A stretch of DNA of 64,000 bases from Fimousia sp036311565 (GTDB taxonomy: Bacteria > Bacillota > Clostridia > Lachnospirales > Lachnospiraceae), in the NCBI GenBank assembly GCA_036311565.1, contig JAXJPR010000054.1, positions 62,001-126,000 of the forward strand. Direction: 5' to 3'. Below are positions 7,672-17,453 of the stretch, piece after piece. Numbering within the stretch: position 1 is the first letter of the stretch; each line of letters starts with the position of its first letter. Position numbers and translations under genes: made by a program. The notes under the pieces are model-generated. The model saw only the letters and a program-made list of their open reading frames with translations. It had not been told where the DNA came from and did not search any database.

Positions 7672-9072
7672 TTAGTATACAAATACTGGAACTCCAGGCT
7701 CTATCACTGAATATAGAGCAGCCGCATTGCCAGCTGGCATATTCACGCAGCCATGAGAACCATTACCTTTATAAATGCTTCCGCCAAAACTACTGCGCCA
7801 ACTTGCATCATGGAAGCCAGTATTGGTTGTGAAAGGCATCCAATAGCTGACAGGTGAAGCATAATTTTGTCCAACTAATGTCTGATCCCGTTCCTTATAC
7901 ATAACAGCATAGGCTCCAGTTGGTGTTCCATGTCCTTTCGTAATATCACCAGTTACAACAGAAGAAGATACTGCAACCTCTCCGTCTTTAATATATACCA
8001 TTGACTGATTTTGAATGCTTACAAGAGCATACGTATCATCCCAGTCAATATTGCCTTTTTTACGGCAGACTGCTTCATACATGTAAATTGGTTCTCTTTT
8101 TACATCTTTGCCTTTTTTGATGACTTTTATTAACTGTTTTGTTTCTTTGGTCTGACTGATTTTCCATCCATAGCTGCCAAAATAAATGGTATGTTCATTA
8201 CCAGAGGCATCTTTTACTTTACGGATAGAAGAATATGTATCATATTTTTCTGCTAATTCTTCAATGTAAGTTAATACTCTTTCATAATCTAAGTCTACAT
8301 TTGCTTCTTCATCAAAAACAATCCATTTTTGAATCAAAGATTTTCCTACGGTCTCTGTTGTATAATCAAAATCATAGGTTATGGTAACATCGGCATATTT
8401 GTCAGCCTGTTCAATTGCTTTATCGAGACAATCATCATCTTCATAAATGGTGGGACTTACATAACATTTGGCTTCATCTAAATCCAATGTAGTCTGAATT
8501 TCAGGAAGACAGTCTGTTACCTCTTTTGTCAGTTTCTTTTTATCTACAGTTGTTCCTAATACTTCTTTTTGTGTGACAAATTTATCTTTTTTTAAAACAA
8601 CTGTAGCATTTACTGGTTCAACAACATTCTCTTTCTTAAAAAATATTAACTGTTGAATCGTTTTTGTCAATTTCTTCTCATTATATGAGATATCTGCAGT
8701 TAAATTTTTATGTTCACCCGTTGCTCCGATAAACCATAGAAATGGATTCTGTTCTTTCATACCACTTTCAATACTTTTTCCAAGAGATATTTCCAAATCA
8801 ATATCTGATCCTGAAATAGTATCTTTTAAATCTTTTCGTCCAGTAATGGTAAGTTTATAATTTTTTGTATGATTGGCAAGTAATGTTTCAACTGCAGAAA
8901 TTGTTTTACCACCAATGTTTTTACCGCTCATTTTTGTACCAAATAAAAAATGATTCTGAAAATAAATAACACCTGCGATATAAATTGCAAAAATGACAGT
9001 CACTATTATAATAATTATTTTTTTCTGTTTTGAAGAAATCTTTTTATTTTCAATGTCCTTTGTCGGTTCCAT
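7672..9072 (-). CDS. L,D-transpeptidase (YkuD) with peptidoglycan-binding domain
   Basis: A 466-residue extracytoplasmic enzyme likely to form 3-3 peptidoglycan cross-links or attach proteins to the wall. A short basic cytoplasmic N terminus is followed by one transmembrane helix (about 18-38). The middle (about 40-320) resembles the duplicated PG_binding_4 domain found in Firmicute L,D-transpeptidases. The C-terminal YkuD domain ends in GSHGCVNMP with the catalytic Cys in the expected H-x-S-H-G-C-x-N arrangement. AGGAG lies 9 bases before the ATG. It is a single-gene unit with its own terminator. No VanW-type module is seen. Confidence 0.9.
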   Translation of the reverse strand: MEPTKDIENKKISSKQKKIIIIIVTVIFAIYIAGVIYFQNHFLFGTKMSGKNIGGKTISAVETLLANHTKNYKLTITGRKDLKDTISGSDIDLEISLGKSIESGMKEQNPFLWFIGATGEHKNLTADISYNEKKLTKTIQQLIFFKKENVVEPVNATVVLKKDKFVTQKEVLGTTVDKKKLTKEVTDCLPEIQTTLDLDEAKCYVSPTIYEDDDCLDKAIEQADKYADVTITYDFDYTTETVGKSLIQKWIVFDEEANVDLDYERVLTYIEELAEKYDTYSSIRKVKDASGNEHTIYFGSYGWKISQTKETKQLIKVIKKGKDVKREPIYMYEAVCRKKGNIDWDDTYALVSIQNQSMVYIKDGEVAVSSSVVTGDITKGHGTPTGAYAVMYKERDQTLVGQNYASPVSYWMPFTTNTGFHDASWRSSFGGSIYKGNGSHGCVNMPAGNAAALYSVIEPGVPVFVY

Positions 9073-9239
9073 TTAACCTAACTCCTCTCTAAATCAATGT
9101 CTTAGTTTCCGAATGATAGCAATTCCTACTATACTCCTACACATTCCTTTATATGCTAATACATTTTTTATTAAAATGCAATCTTAAAACAATAATTTAA
9201 AGAAAATGTAAAACTTTTCCCAATCATTTCTATACAACA

Positions 9240-9277
9240 AAAAAATGGCCTAAACCCTATGGTTTAAGCCATTTTTG
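9240..9277 (-). terminator. Intrinsic terminator after the GGGtGRT operon
   Basis: A 16-bp stem (arms 9241-9256 and 9261-9276, one G-U pair) with a 4-base loop and flanking A/T runs on both sides. Confidence 0.85.
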
Positions 9278-9298
9278 TTCATAAAAAGTAAGCGCTAA

Positions 9299-10309
9299 TT
9301 AAAATTTACCAGCTTCTGCTGCTTCCTGAATACTTACAGCAACTGCAACAGTCATACCAACCATTGGGTTGTTACCTGCACCGATAAGCCCCATCATTTC
9401 TACGTGAGCAGGTACAGATGAAGAACCAGCAAACTGAGCGTCAGAATGCATACGTCCCATTGTATCTGTCATACCGTAAGAAGCAGGACCTGCAGCCATG
9501 TTATCTGGGTGAAGTGTACGTCCTGTACCACCACCAGAAGCTACAGAGAAGTATTTTTTACCCTGTTCGATACATTCTTTTTTGTATGTACCAGCTACTG
9601 GATGCTGGAATCTTGTAGGGTTTGTAGAGTTACCTGTGATAGATACATCTACTTTTTCTTTGTGCATGATTGCTACACCTTCGCGAACATCATTAGCACC
9701 GTAGCAGTTAACTTTAGCTCTTAATCCATCAGAGTAAGCTTTACGGAATACTTCTTTTACTTCGCCTGTGTAGTAATCCATTTCTGTTTCAACATATGTA
9801 AATCCGTTAATTCTTGAAATGATTTGAGCTGCATCTTTTCCTAAACCGTTCAAGATAACTCTTAATGGTTTTTTACGTACTTTGTTAGCTTTTTCAGCAA
9901 TACCAATAGCACCTTCAGCAGCTGCGAAAGATTCGTGTCCAGCTAAGAATGCGAAACAATCTGTTTCTTCTTCTAATAACATTTTTCCTAAGTTACCATG
10001 TCCTAAACCTACTTTACGCTGGTCAGCTACAGAACCTGGAATACAGAAAGACTGAAGTCCTTCACCGATTGCAGCAGCAGCATCTGCAGCTCTTCTGCAG
10101 TCTTTTTTAATTGCGATAGCTGCACCTACTGTGTAAGCCCATTTAGCATTTTCAAAACAGATTGGCTGAATGCCTTCGATCTGATGATATACATCTAATC
10201 CAGCGTCTTTTGTAATTTTTTCAGCTTCTTCGATAGAAGAAATACCGTATTTTTCAAGACAAGCATTGATTTGTTTAATTCTTCTTTCATATGATTCAAA
10301 TAAAGCCAT
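9299..10309 (-). CDS. GGGtGRT protein (conserved, function unknown)
   Basis: A 336-residue cytoplasmic protein named for its motif, seen here as GGGTGRT at residues 259-265, followed by a Gly/Ala/Met-rich C terminus (GAGNNPMVGMT). A second conserved region, GLGHGNLGKM with FLAGHESFAAAEG, lies at about 101-132. I know of no established activity. It is 12 bases downstream of the NifU-like gene and surely cotranscribed, so a role linked to Fe-S or metal handling is inferred from context only. The ribosome site is a full AGGAGG, and the gene ends in a strong terminator, so good expression is likely. Confidence 0.88.
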   Translation of the reverse strand: MALFESYERRIKQINACLEKYGISSIEEAEKITKDAGLDVYHQIEGIQPICFENAKWAYTVGAAIAIKKDCRRAADAAAAIGEGLQSFCIPGSVADQRKVGLGHGNLGKMLLEEETDCFAFLAGHESFAAAEGAIGIAEKANKVRKKPLRVILNGLGKDAAQIISRINGFTYVETEMDYYTGEVKEVFRKAYSDGLRAKVNCYGANDVREGVAIMHKEKVDVSITGNSTNPTRFQHPVAGTYKKECIEQGKKYFSVASGGGTGRTLHPDNMAAGPASYGMTDTMGRMHSDAQFAGSSSVPAHVEMMGLIGAGNNPMVGMTVAVAVSIQEAAEAGKF

Positions 10310-10321
10310 TGTCGCTACCTC

Positions 10322-11014
10322 CTAATTCTTTCTTGGGTCAATGATTTTCGCTGCATCTGCAACTCTTCCGTACTGACCTTTTGCTTTATCCATAGCTGTC
10401 TGAGCATCGTCACCAGCTTTAATGAAATCCATCATTCTTCCAAAGTTGATGAACTGATATCCGATAATTTCGTTATCTTCATTTAAAGCGATTCCTGTAA
10501 CGTATCCTTCAGCCATTTCAAGGTAACGAGGACCTTTCTTTAATGTTCCGTACATAGTACCAACCTGAGATCTTAAACCTTTTCCTAAGTCTTCAAGACC
10601 AGCACCGATTGCTAAACCATCTTCAGAAAAAGCACTCTGTGTTCTACCATATACGATTTGTAAAAAGATTTCTCTCATAGCAGTATTAATAGCATCACAT
10701 ACTAAGTCAGTATTTAATGCTTCTAAGATAGTTCTTCCTGGTAAAATTTCAGATGCCATAGCAGCTGAATGAGTCATACCTGAACATCCAATTGTTTCAA
10801 CCAATGCTTCCTGGATGATACCTTCTTTTACGTTTAATGTTAATTTACAACCACCCTGCTGTGGTGCACACCAACCGATACCATGGGATAAACCAGAAAT
10901 ATCTGTTACATCTTTTGCTTTTACCCATTTTGCTTCTTCTGGGATTGGAGCAGCACCGTGATTAACGCCAAGTGCTACTGGACACATTTCTTCTACTTCA
11001 TGTGAATAAATCAT
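10322..11014 (-). CDS. NifU/IscU-like scaffold-type protein, partner of GGGtGRT
   Basis: A 230-residue protein with an IscU/NifU-N-like core. Cysteines C11, C49, C56 and C77 are notable. C77 lies in IGCSGMTHSAAMASEIL, which mirrors the IscU GCS-x4-AS helix, so an Fe-S or metal site is plausible. The C-terminal third (about 115-230) is extra relative to IscU and Gly/Asp-rich. No IscS-type cysteine desulfurase adjoins, so it is not an ordinary ISC operon. It is the first gene of the GGGtGRT operon, with AAAGGAG before the ATG. Function is unproven. Confidence 0.82.
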   Translation of the reverse strand: MIYSHEVEEMCPVALGVNHGAAPIPEEAKWVKAKDVTDISGLSHGIGWCAPQQGGCKLTLNVKEGIIQEALVETIGCSGMTHSAAMASEILPGRTILEALNTDLVCDAINTAMREIFLQIVYGRTQSAFSEDGLAIGAGLEDLGKGLRSQVGTMYGTLKKGPRYLEMAEGYVTGIALNEDNEIIGYQFINFGRMMDFIKAGDDAQTAMDKAKGQYGRVADAAKIIDPRKN

Positions 11015-11144
11015 GTTGAGACTCCTTTCGGTTAAAAAATATATACTTGTAAGCCTCGCGCCTACTTTGCTTTATTTTATCATAAATTGTATGTTACTTC
11101 TATACTTTTTTTCATTTTTGTCTATGAAAATTGTGAATAAATTA

Positions 11145-11813
11145 TCATTCTTTTTCGATGATTTCGCCATGCTTCTTATAAATAGAATTTTTTTCTACAA
11201 ATCCACGCACCATAGACAATGGATAAATATTTGTATGTGCTCCAACAACTGAACCAGGATTTAAAATCGTACCACAGCCTACTTCCACAAAATCTCCTAA
11301 AATTGCTCCGATTTTTTTCAAATTTGTCTGAATTCGACCTTCTTTTGTTTTGATTTCGACCAATGTTTTGTCAGATTTTACGTTTGAAGTAATGGAACCA
11401 GCTCCCATATGTGATTTATATCCCAGAATAGAATCCCCAACATAATTGTAATGAGGAACCTGAACTTTGTTAAATAAAATTACATTTTTAAGTTCAGTCG
11501 AATTTCCTACAACAGCCCCATCACCAACCAAAGCATTTCCACGAATAAATGCACAATGTCTTACTTCTGCCTCTTTACCAATAATAACCGGACCATTAAT
11601 ACAGGCAGATGGTGCAACGGATGCAGATTTTGCAATCCATACATTTTCTGCAGGATGATCATATTCATCTTCTGATAAACTTTTTCCAAGTTTTATAATC
11701 GTTTCACTGATGTGTGAGAGAATTTCCCATGGATATTCATAGGTTTCAAATAATTCTTTTGCCATAGTTTCATTGTAATCATTAAATAATTCCTTATTTT
11801 TTAACTGTTCCAT
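11145..11813 (-). CDS. Left-handed beta-helix (hexapeptide repeat) protein, nucleotidyltransferase C-domain-like
   Basis: A 222-residue protein. After a helical N terminus (1-50) it consists of imperfect hexapeptide repeats ([LIV]-G-x4 type: APSACINGPVIIGKEAEV, then VGDGAVVGNSTELKNVIL, then VGCGTILNPGSVVGA), which form a left-handed beta helix. It resembles the acyltransferase half of GlmU and sugar-phosphate nucleotidyltransferase C domains but lacks the N-terminal Rossmann nucleotidyltransferase domain. It is probably a sugar-nucleotide-related acyltransferase or a non-catalytic relative; the substrate is unknown. Its start overlaps the end of topB by 20 bases. Confidence 0.75.
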   Translation of the reverse strand: MEQLKNKELFNDYNETMAKELFETYEYPWEILSHISETIIKLGKSLSEDEYDHPAENVWIAKSASVAPSACINGPVIIGKEAEVRHCAFIRGNALVGDGAVVGNSTELKNVILFNKVQVPHYNYVGDSILGYKSHMGAGSITSNVKSDKTLVEIKTKEGRIQTNLKKIGAILGDFVEVGCGTILNPGSVVGAHTNIYPLSMVRGFVEKNSIYKKHGEIIEKE

Positions 11814-13794
11814 TTCCTTTTTTTCCTTTCTTGTTATAGAATTGTGCTACATAATCAAACGATTGCTGCAACATGGACTGATTATTTAGATAACGGACAC
11901 CATTGATACGATCCGTTACAAATTTTTCTAATTTCTGCATATATTCTTCTTCAGTCACAGTTCCCTCGGCTACATAAGTCAACCCTTTTTCCCAACTGGC
12001 TGTCAATTCTGGATTTAACAATGAACGAATGGATGTATGAACTACATCATAAATCATTTCACCAACTTGTGTAGGAGTAAGAATCTGTGTTTTCTTATTT
12101 AATGCAATATATTTGTTATTTACCAGTTTTTTTATGATTTCTGCTCTGGTCGCACTTGTACCAATTCCACTTCCCTTGATCTGTGCACGAAGTTCTTCAT
12201 CTTCAATTAATTGACCAGCATTTTCCATAGTCAGAACGATAGAACCAGAATTATAGCGTTTTGGTGGAGTTGTAGTTCCCTCTTTTATATGAAATTCCCG
12301 TACCGGAAGTTTCTTTCCCTTTCTTACCTTGGAAAGAAGCTCTGTCAGTTTTGGATTTCCTTCTTCTTTTTTTGCTAAACCAGCATTAGCTACTTTTAGA
12401 TATCCTTCTTCTAACAATACTTTTGTTGATGCAAAAAAGTGTTCTGTTAACACAGCTGTTTCCAGATTAATTTTTTGATAAACTGCAGGAGAATAAAAAA
12501 TGCTTAAAAATCTTCGAACAATAACCATGTAGATATTTGATGATAATTGACTTAAAGAACGAAGTGCCCCAAGTCCTTGTCCGGTTGGTATAATCGCATA
12601 ATGGTCTGTAATTTGTTTGTCATTTACATATCTGCTTTTTGTCATTCCCTGGTATTGTGTATTTTCTAAAATTTCTGACGCAAACTGAGAAAATGGACCA
12701 TAAGCAGTTAATCCTTTAATATTTTTATAGATTTCTTTTGCCACTGCAGTAGAAAGGACACGGGCATCTGTACGAGGATATGTAACCAGTTTTTTTTCAT
12801 AAAGTTCCTGAACAACTTTTAGTGTTTCGTCTGGACTGATTTTAAACATTTTTGAACAAGTATTTTGCAGCTCTGCCAGATTGAATAATAATGGTGCATA
12901 TTTTTTTTCTTTTTTACGGGAAATTGTAAGAACTTCTCCAATGACTGGAGTTTCTTTTACCATATAATCAATTAATTGCTTTGCATATTTTTCTTCTTTT
13001 AAACCGTTGTCCTTATATAAATAAGGAGAACCAAAATATTGGGAACTTTCGGTTACCTTCCATTCCATTTCGATTTTTTCATCATTGATCATAAAATCAC
13101 CCAAAATTCGATAAAACGGTATGGGTTGAAACATTCGTATTTCTCGTTCCCTACGGACAATCATACCCAAAACACAAGTCATAACTCTGCCGACTGCAAT
13201 GACCGTATTCTTCTTTTGATTCATATAATTAGAAATGGTCCATCCGTATTTTAATGTTAAAACTCTGGAAAAATTAATTCCCATCAAATAATCTTCTTTT
13301 GCACGAAGGTATGCGGATGCGGCCAAGTTATCATATTCCGATAGATCTTTTGCTTCTTTGATTCCACGTCGTATTTCTTCTTCTGTTTGGGAATCAATCC
13401 AGACACGTTTTCGTTGTTTATCTTTTACATTGGACATTTGTTCTACTAATCGGTAAATATATTCTCCTTCTCGTCCAGAGTCGGTACAGACATAAATTGT
13501 GTCCACATCTGGTCTATTTAATAGACCACTGACAATTTTATATTGTTTTTCAACCGAAGAGATAACTTCGTATTTATATTCTTTTGGCAAAAATGGCAAC
13601 GTAGCCAAGTCCCATCTTTTTAATGCTGGATCATATACTTCTGGATAACACATGGAAACCAAGTGACCTATACACCAGGTAATGATTGTATTATTTGACT
13701 CCATGTAGCCATCTTTATTTGTTGTATTTAATTTTAGTGCTTTGGCAAATTCTCTGGCCACGCTTGGTTTTTCTGTAATAAATAATGACTTCAT
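11794..13794 (-). CDS. topB: DNA topoisomerase III
   Basis: A 666-residue type IA topoisomerase that cleaves single strands to decatenate or relax DNA. The Toprim domain opens with KSLFITEKPSVAREFA and has the acidic motif TDSGREGEYIYRL at 104-116. The catalytic tyrosine is Y339 in LVTYPRTDAR. The conserved GIGTSATRAEII block and the TPTQVGEMIYD segment follow. There are no C-terminal zinc fingers, and the protein ends in a Lys/Gly-rich tail. I chose ATG 13794 because KSLFITEKPS is the family N terminus and GGTGG precedes it; an upstream ATG at 13848 would add 18 atypical residues. Confidence 0.93.
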   Translation of the reverse strand: MKSLFITEKPSVAREFAKALKLNTTNKDGYMESNNTIITWCIGHLVSMCYPEVYDPALKRWDLATLPFLPKEYKYEVISSVEKQYKIVSGLLNRPDVDTIYVCTDSGREGEYIYRLVEQMSNVKDKQRKRVWIDSQTEEEIRRGIKEAKDLSEYDNLAASAYLRAKEDYLMGINFSRVLTLKYGWTISNYMNQKKNTVIAVGRVMTCVLGMIVRREREIRMFQPIPFYRILGDFMINDEKIEMEWKVTESSQYFGSPYLYKDNGLKEEKYAKQLIDYMVKETPVIGEVLTISRKKEKKYAPLLFNLAELQNTCSKMFKISPDETLKVVQELYEKKLVTYPRTDARVLSTAVAKEIYKNIKGLTAYGPFSQFASEILENTQYQGMTKSRYVNDKQITDHYAIIPTGQGLGALRSLSQLSSNIYMVIVRRFLSIFYSPAVYQKINLETAVLTEHFFASTKVLLEEGYLKVANAGLAKKEEGNPKLTELLSKVRKGKKLPVREFHIKEGTTTPPKRYNSGSIVLTMENAGQLIEDEELRAQIKGSGIGTSATRAEIIKKLVNNKYIALNKKTQILTPTQVGEMIYDVVHTSIRSLLNPELTASWEKGLTYVAEGTVTEEEYMQKLEKFVTDRINGVRYLNNQSMLQQSFDYVAQFYNKKGKKGNGTVKK

Positions 13795-13943
13795 ATAAGC
13801 CACCGCCTTTATTGTAATCTGATTTTGTTTCCATTTAAACGCCCACATATTATAGCATATTTTTTTGATTAATGATAGAATATTTCCAAGTAATACTCAT
13901 AGTAATGAAATCATTAAAAACAATATGCATGGAGGTTTACATT

Positions 13944-14588
13944 ATGAGCAATTATAAAGAAATCGCAAGAAGAAAATTAGCAGATCAGATTATTGCGCAG
14001 TTAAAAAAACGCAATATTGAAGGTTATTATTGTGAATCGAAAGAAGAGACATTAGAGAAAGCAGTATCCTTTTTAAATTTAGGATGCAGTGTCAGCTGGG
14101 GAGGTTCCGAATCCTTGAAAGAAATTGGATTTATGGATTATATGGCTTCTCAAAAAGAAAATTATCAAATTATTGATCGTTTCCAGGGAAAAACTCCAGA
14201 AGAAAAAAGGAATTTACATGCAAAAGCGACAATGGCTGATTACTATTATATGAGTTCAAATGCCATTACCAAAGATGGAATTCTTGTTAATATGGATGGG
14301 AGCGGAAACCGGGTGGCTTCTTTGTGCTATGGACCGAACCATGTTGTTTTGATCGTAGGAATGAACAAGGTTACTGCAACAATAGAGGAAGCCATTGACC
14401 GTATTCATTTAATTGCAGCACCAACTAATACTATCCGCATGGAATTAAATACTCCGTGTGCCTTAACTGGAAGCTGTGCAGATTGTTTTAGTAAAGACTG
14501 TATTTGTGGAAGTCTTGTCATTACAAGATATAATCGCCAGGAGGGACGCATAAAAGTCTTATTAGTAGGAGAAGATTTAGGATTTTAA
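13944..14588 (+). CDS. LUD-domain (lactate utilization-like) protein
   Basis: A 214-residue LUD-domain protein related to LutC and the LUD half of LutB, which serve L-lactate oxidation. Typical features are WGGSESLKEIG near residues 51-61, the NLHAKATMADYYYMSSNAITKDG block, and GPNHVVLIVGMNKV. A C-terminal cluster of five cysteines (about 173-190: C-x5-C-x2-C-x4-C-x-C) could bind a metal or Fe-S cluster. LutA and LutB are not adjacent, so this is a stand-alone copy with no proven substrate. The ATG at 13944 follows GGAGGT. A hairpin terminator follows. Confidence 0.85.
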   Translation: MSNYKEIARRKLADQIIAQLKKRNIEGYYCESKEETLEKAVSFLNLGCSVSWGGSESLKEIGFMDYMASQKENYQIIDRFQGKTPEEKRNLHAKATMADYYYMSSNAITKDGILVNMDGSGNRVASLCYGPNHVVLIVGMNKVTATIEEAIDRIHLIAAPTNTIRMELNTPCALTGSCADCFSKDCICGSLVITRYNRQEGRIKVLLVGEDLGF

Positions 14589-14603
14589 GATACGACAAAC
14601 CAA

Positions 14604-14645
14604 AATGGTGCATGAAATATCATTTATCGTATTCCATGCACCATT
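14604..14645. terminator. Bidirectional terminator between convergent genes
   Basis: A perfect 11-bp stem, AATGGTGCATG (14604-14614) with CATGCACCATT (14635-14645), lies between the LUD gene and the NSS transporter gene. Confidence 0.7.
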
Positions 14646-14655
14646 ATATTAAAAA

Positions 14656-16119
14656 TTATTCTGCTTTTCTTATTCGCCCAAAGTTTAACACTAACGCAAG
14701 CATTATGAGTGCAGCGATCATCCAGAATGTTAAGACAGCAGGACCTCTGCTGACAAACATATCATAATAACCTTTCAGATATACAATGATAATGATCAAT
14801 GGAAGAATATACGTCATGTATCCTTTAATCCATTGAGGAAAATGAATACCTTCTCCAGTATCACATTCTTTAATAAAGTTATCAAATCCCCATCCATTTT
14901 TTTTCACGCAGAAAATAACAAATAAAAGACTTCCTAATGGAAGAATATTATAAGATACAAGGAAATCTTCTAAATCCATGATCGTACTTCCAGGCCCCAT
15001 TGGCTCTATGCCACTCAAAATATTGTATCCTAATACTGCTGGCATAGATAGTAAACCGATGGCAAAAATGTTTATGAGAACTGCTTTTTTTCTTTCCATA
15101 TTGAATAATTCCATATTTGCTGCAATAATTGCTTCAAATACAGCAATTACTGTGGACATAGCTGCAAATGCCATAAAGATAAAGAATAAAGTTCCCCAGA
15201 TACGGCCTCCAACCATATGATTAAATACATTAGGGAGTGTAATAAATAAAAGAGAGGGACCTGCATCCGGTTGGACCCCATAAGCAAAACAGGCTGGAAT
15301 AATAATCAGACCTGCAACTAAAGCAACAAAAGTATCTACGCATACAATACTGATTGCTTCCCCAGTTAATCTACGTTCTTTTCCTAAATAGCTTCCAAAA
15401 ATACTCATGCATCCCATACCTACACTTAAAGTGAAAAATGCATGTGTCATTGCTGCAAAAATTACATTCCCAACACCATTTTCAAATAAACGTTGAAAAT
15501 CAGGTACTAGATAAAAACGTACACCGGCAGATGCATTTTCTAATAAAATAGAGTTTCCTGCCAGTACTACCATCATCAGTAATAATAAAATCATCATGAC
15601 TTTTGAAACTTTTTCTACTCCATTTTTTAGACCTAATGCACAAACGCCAAACGCCAATAATATAGAAACTATCATCCATCCCGTCATAGTTCCTGGGGAA
15701 GCAAGCATCTGATTAAAAACACCACCAACTTCTTCTACAGATAATCCCTGCAGTTTTCCGGTAATCATGTTGTAAGCATAATAGAACATCCAGCCGCTTA
15801 CCATGGTATAAAACATCATCAGCAAATAATTACCAGCGATGCTGTACCATTTAAAATGATGCCATTTTTGTCCTTTTGGCTGAAGGATATCAAAAGATTT
15901 TGCTATACTGGTTCGGCTTCCACGGCCAACAGCAAATTCACAAATCATGATCGGCAATCCTAAGATGGCTAAAAATACCAAATAGATTACAATAAATGCT
16001 GCTCCTCCATTTTCTCCGCAAATATAAGGAAATTTCCACACATTACCAAGTCCAATGGCGCATCCTGCGGATACTAAAATAAATCCAAGTCTGGATCCGA
16101 ATTTCTCTCTTTCATTCAT
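14656..16119 (-). CDS. Sodium-dependent transporter of the NSS (SNF) family
   Basis: A 487-residue membrane protein of the neurotransmitter:sodium symporter family, which imports amino acids or related compounds with Na+. Helix 1 has the family signature SAGCAIGLGNVWKFPYICGENGGAAF (residues 17-42, key parts GLGNVWKFP), which forms the Na+ and substrate site. About eleven to twelve hydrophobic helices are evident, as in bacterial MhsT/TnaT-type members. The substrate cannot be read from sequence. Monocistronic: the glyA terminator lies just upstream and a hairpin downstream. GAGAGG precedes the ATG. Confidence 0.92.
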   Translation of the reverse strand: MNEREKFGSRLGFILVSAGCAIGLGNVWKFPYICGENGGAAFIVIYLVFLAILGLPIMICEFAVGRGSRTSIAKSFDILQPKGQKWHHFKWYSIAGNYLLMMFYTMVSGWMFYYAYNMITGKLQGLSVEEVGGVFNQMLASPGTMTGWMIVSILLAFGVCALGLKNGVEKVSKVMMILLLLMMVVLAGNSILLENASAGVRFYLVPDFQRLFENGVGNVIFAAMTHAFFTLSVGMGCMSIFGSYLGKERRLTGEAISIVCVDTFVALVAGLIIIPACFAYGVQPDAGPSLLFITLPNVFNHMVGGRIWGTLFFIFMAFAAMSTVIAVFEAIIAANMELFNMERKKAVLINIFAIGLLSMPAVLGYNILSGIEPMGPGSTIMDLEDFLVSYNILPLGSLLFVIFCVKKNGWGFDNFIKECDTGEGIHFPQWIKGYMTYILPLIIIIVYLKGYYDMFVSRGPAVLTFWMIAALIMLALVLNFGRIRKAE

Positions 16120-16140
16120 TTTTAACCTCTCTTTTACATT

Positions 16141-16174
16141 AAAAAATACAGGTACTGAATAAATTCAATACCTG
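16141..16174 (-). terminator. Intrinsic terminator of the sufCB-aspS-ACT-glyA operon
   Basis: On the minus strand, CAGGTATTGAAT pairs with ATTCAGTACCTG (one G-U pair), then TATTTTTT. Confidence 0.85.
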
Positions 16175-16197
16175 CATCCATTTTTTGCTACTGTATA

Positions 16198-17436
16198 CTA
16201 TGCTTCATACAATGGATATTTATCTGTTAATCCTTTTACAAGTGCTTTTGCTGCTTCACAATCATTCTCAATAATTGCTGCTTTCATTGCATCTGCAATG
16301 ACTTTCATATCCTCTTCTTTTAATCCTCTTGTTGTCACTGCTGGAGTTCCGAGACGGATACCAGATGTAACAAATGGAGATTGAGGGTCATTTGGCACTG
16401 TATTTTTATTACAGGTAATATGAACAGAATCTAATAATTTTTCAACTTCTTTTCCAGTTAAGTTTAACTTCTGAAGATCAACTAACATTAAATGATTATC
16501 TGTTCCATTTGATACAATATCAAATCCATTATCCATTAATGCTTTTGCAAGAGCCTGAGCATTTTTGATTACCTGTTTTTGATATGCTTTAAATTCATCA
16601 CTTAATGCCTCTTTAAAGCAGACTGCCTTTCCTGCAATTACATGCATCAAAGGACCTCCCTGAATTCCAGGGAAAATTGCTTTATTAAAATTATATTTTT
16701 TATTTATTTCTTCGCTGCACATGATCATACCTCCACGAGGTCCACGAAGAGTCTTATGTGTTGTAGTAGTTACTACATCTGCATATGGAATTGGACTTTC
16801 ATGTAATCCAGCTGCAACCAATCCGGCAATGTGTGCCATATCAACCATTAATACAGCTCCAACTTTATCAGCAATTTCACGGAAGCGCTTAAAATCAATA
16901 GCTCTTGCATAGGCACTTGCGCCTGCTACGATTAATTTTGGTTTACATTCTAATGCAATGCGTTCTACTTCATCATAGTCAATCACGCCATCTGCATTAA
17001 CTCCATAAGGAACTACATTATAATTTTTACCTGACATATTAACAGGACTTCCATGTGTTAAATGTCCACCATGGTCAAGATTCATTCCCATGAAGGTATC
17101 TCCTACTTCCATTACTGCGAAAAATACAGCCATGTTTGCCTGTGCACCAGAATGTGGCTGAACATTCACATACTCGCAACCAAAGAGTTCTTTTGCTCTT
17201 TCTCTTGCAAGATTTTCAACAATGTCTACATGCTCACATCCGCCATAATAGCGTTTTCCAGGATAACCTTCTGCATATTTGTTTGTCAGATGACTTCCCA
17301 TAGCCTGCATGACTGCTTCTGAAACAAGATTTTCAGAAGCGATTAATTCTAAATTATTGCGTTGTCTTCCTAATTCTGCATCCATTGCATCCATTAATTC
17401 TGGATCAAAGGCTGCAACTTTGTCAAAGTTTAACAT
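16198..17436 (-). CDS. glyA: Serine hydroxymethyltransferase
   Basis: A PLP enzyme interconverting serine and glycine with transfer of a one-carbon unit to tetrahydrofolate. At 412 residues it has the family's usual length. The N terminus contains RQRNNLELIASENLVS, followed by NKYAEGYPGKRYYGG. The PLP lysine lies in VTTTTHKTLRGPRGG (Lys near 228). It is the last gene of the operon with sufC, sufB, aspS and the ACT protein, 17 bases after the ACT gene, with AGGAGG before its ATG. Confidence 0.97.
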   Translation of the reverse strand: MLNFDKVAAFDPELMDAMDAELGRQRNNLELIASENLVSEAVMQAMGSHLTNKYAEGYPGKRYYGGCEHVDIVENLARERAKELFGCEYVNVQPHSGAQANMAVFFAVMEVGDTFMGMNLDHGGHLTHGSPVNMSGKNYNVVPYGVNADGVIDYDEVERIALECKPKLIVAGASAYARAIDFKRFREIADKVGAVLMVDMAHIAGLVAAGLHESPIPYADVVTTTTHKTLRGPRGGMIMCSEEINKKYNFNKAIFPGIQGGPLMHVIAGKAVCFKEALSDEFKAYQKQVIKNAQALAKALMDNGFDIVSNGTDNHLMLVDLQKLNLTGKEVEKLLDSVHITCNKNTVPNDPQSPFVTSGIRLGTPAVTTRGLKEEDMKVIADAMKAAIIENDCEAAKALVKGLTDKYPLYEA

Positions 17437-17453
17437 GTTTTCCTCCTAACCGC

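Noticed and set aside
7401..7832. 143-residue plus-strand frame across the Crp/Fnr start and the transpeptidase end
   Set aside because: It crosses two genes, an operator and a terminator on the opposite strand, with no ribosome site.
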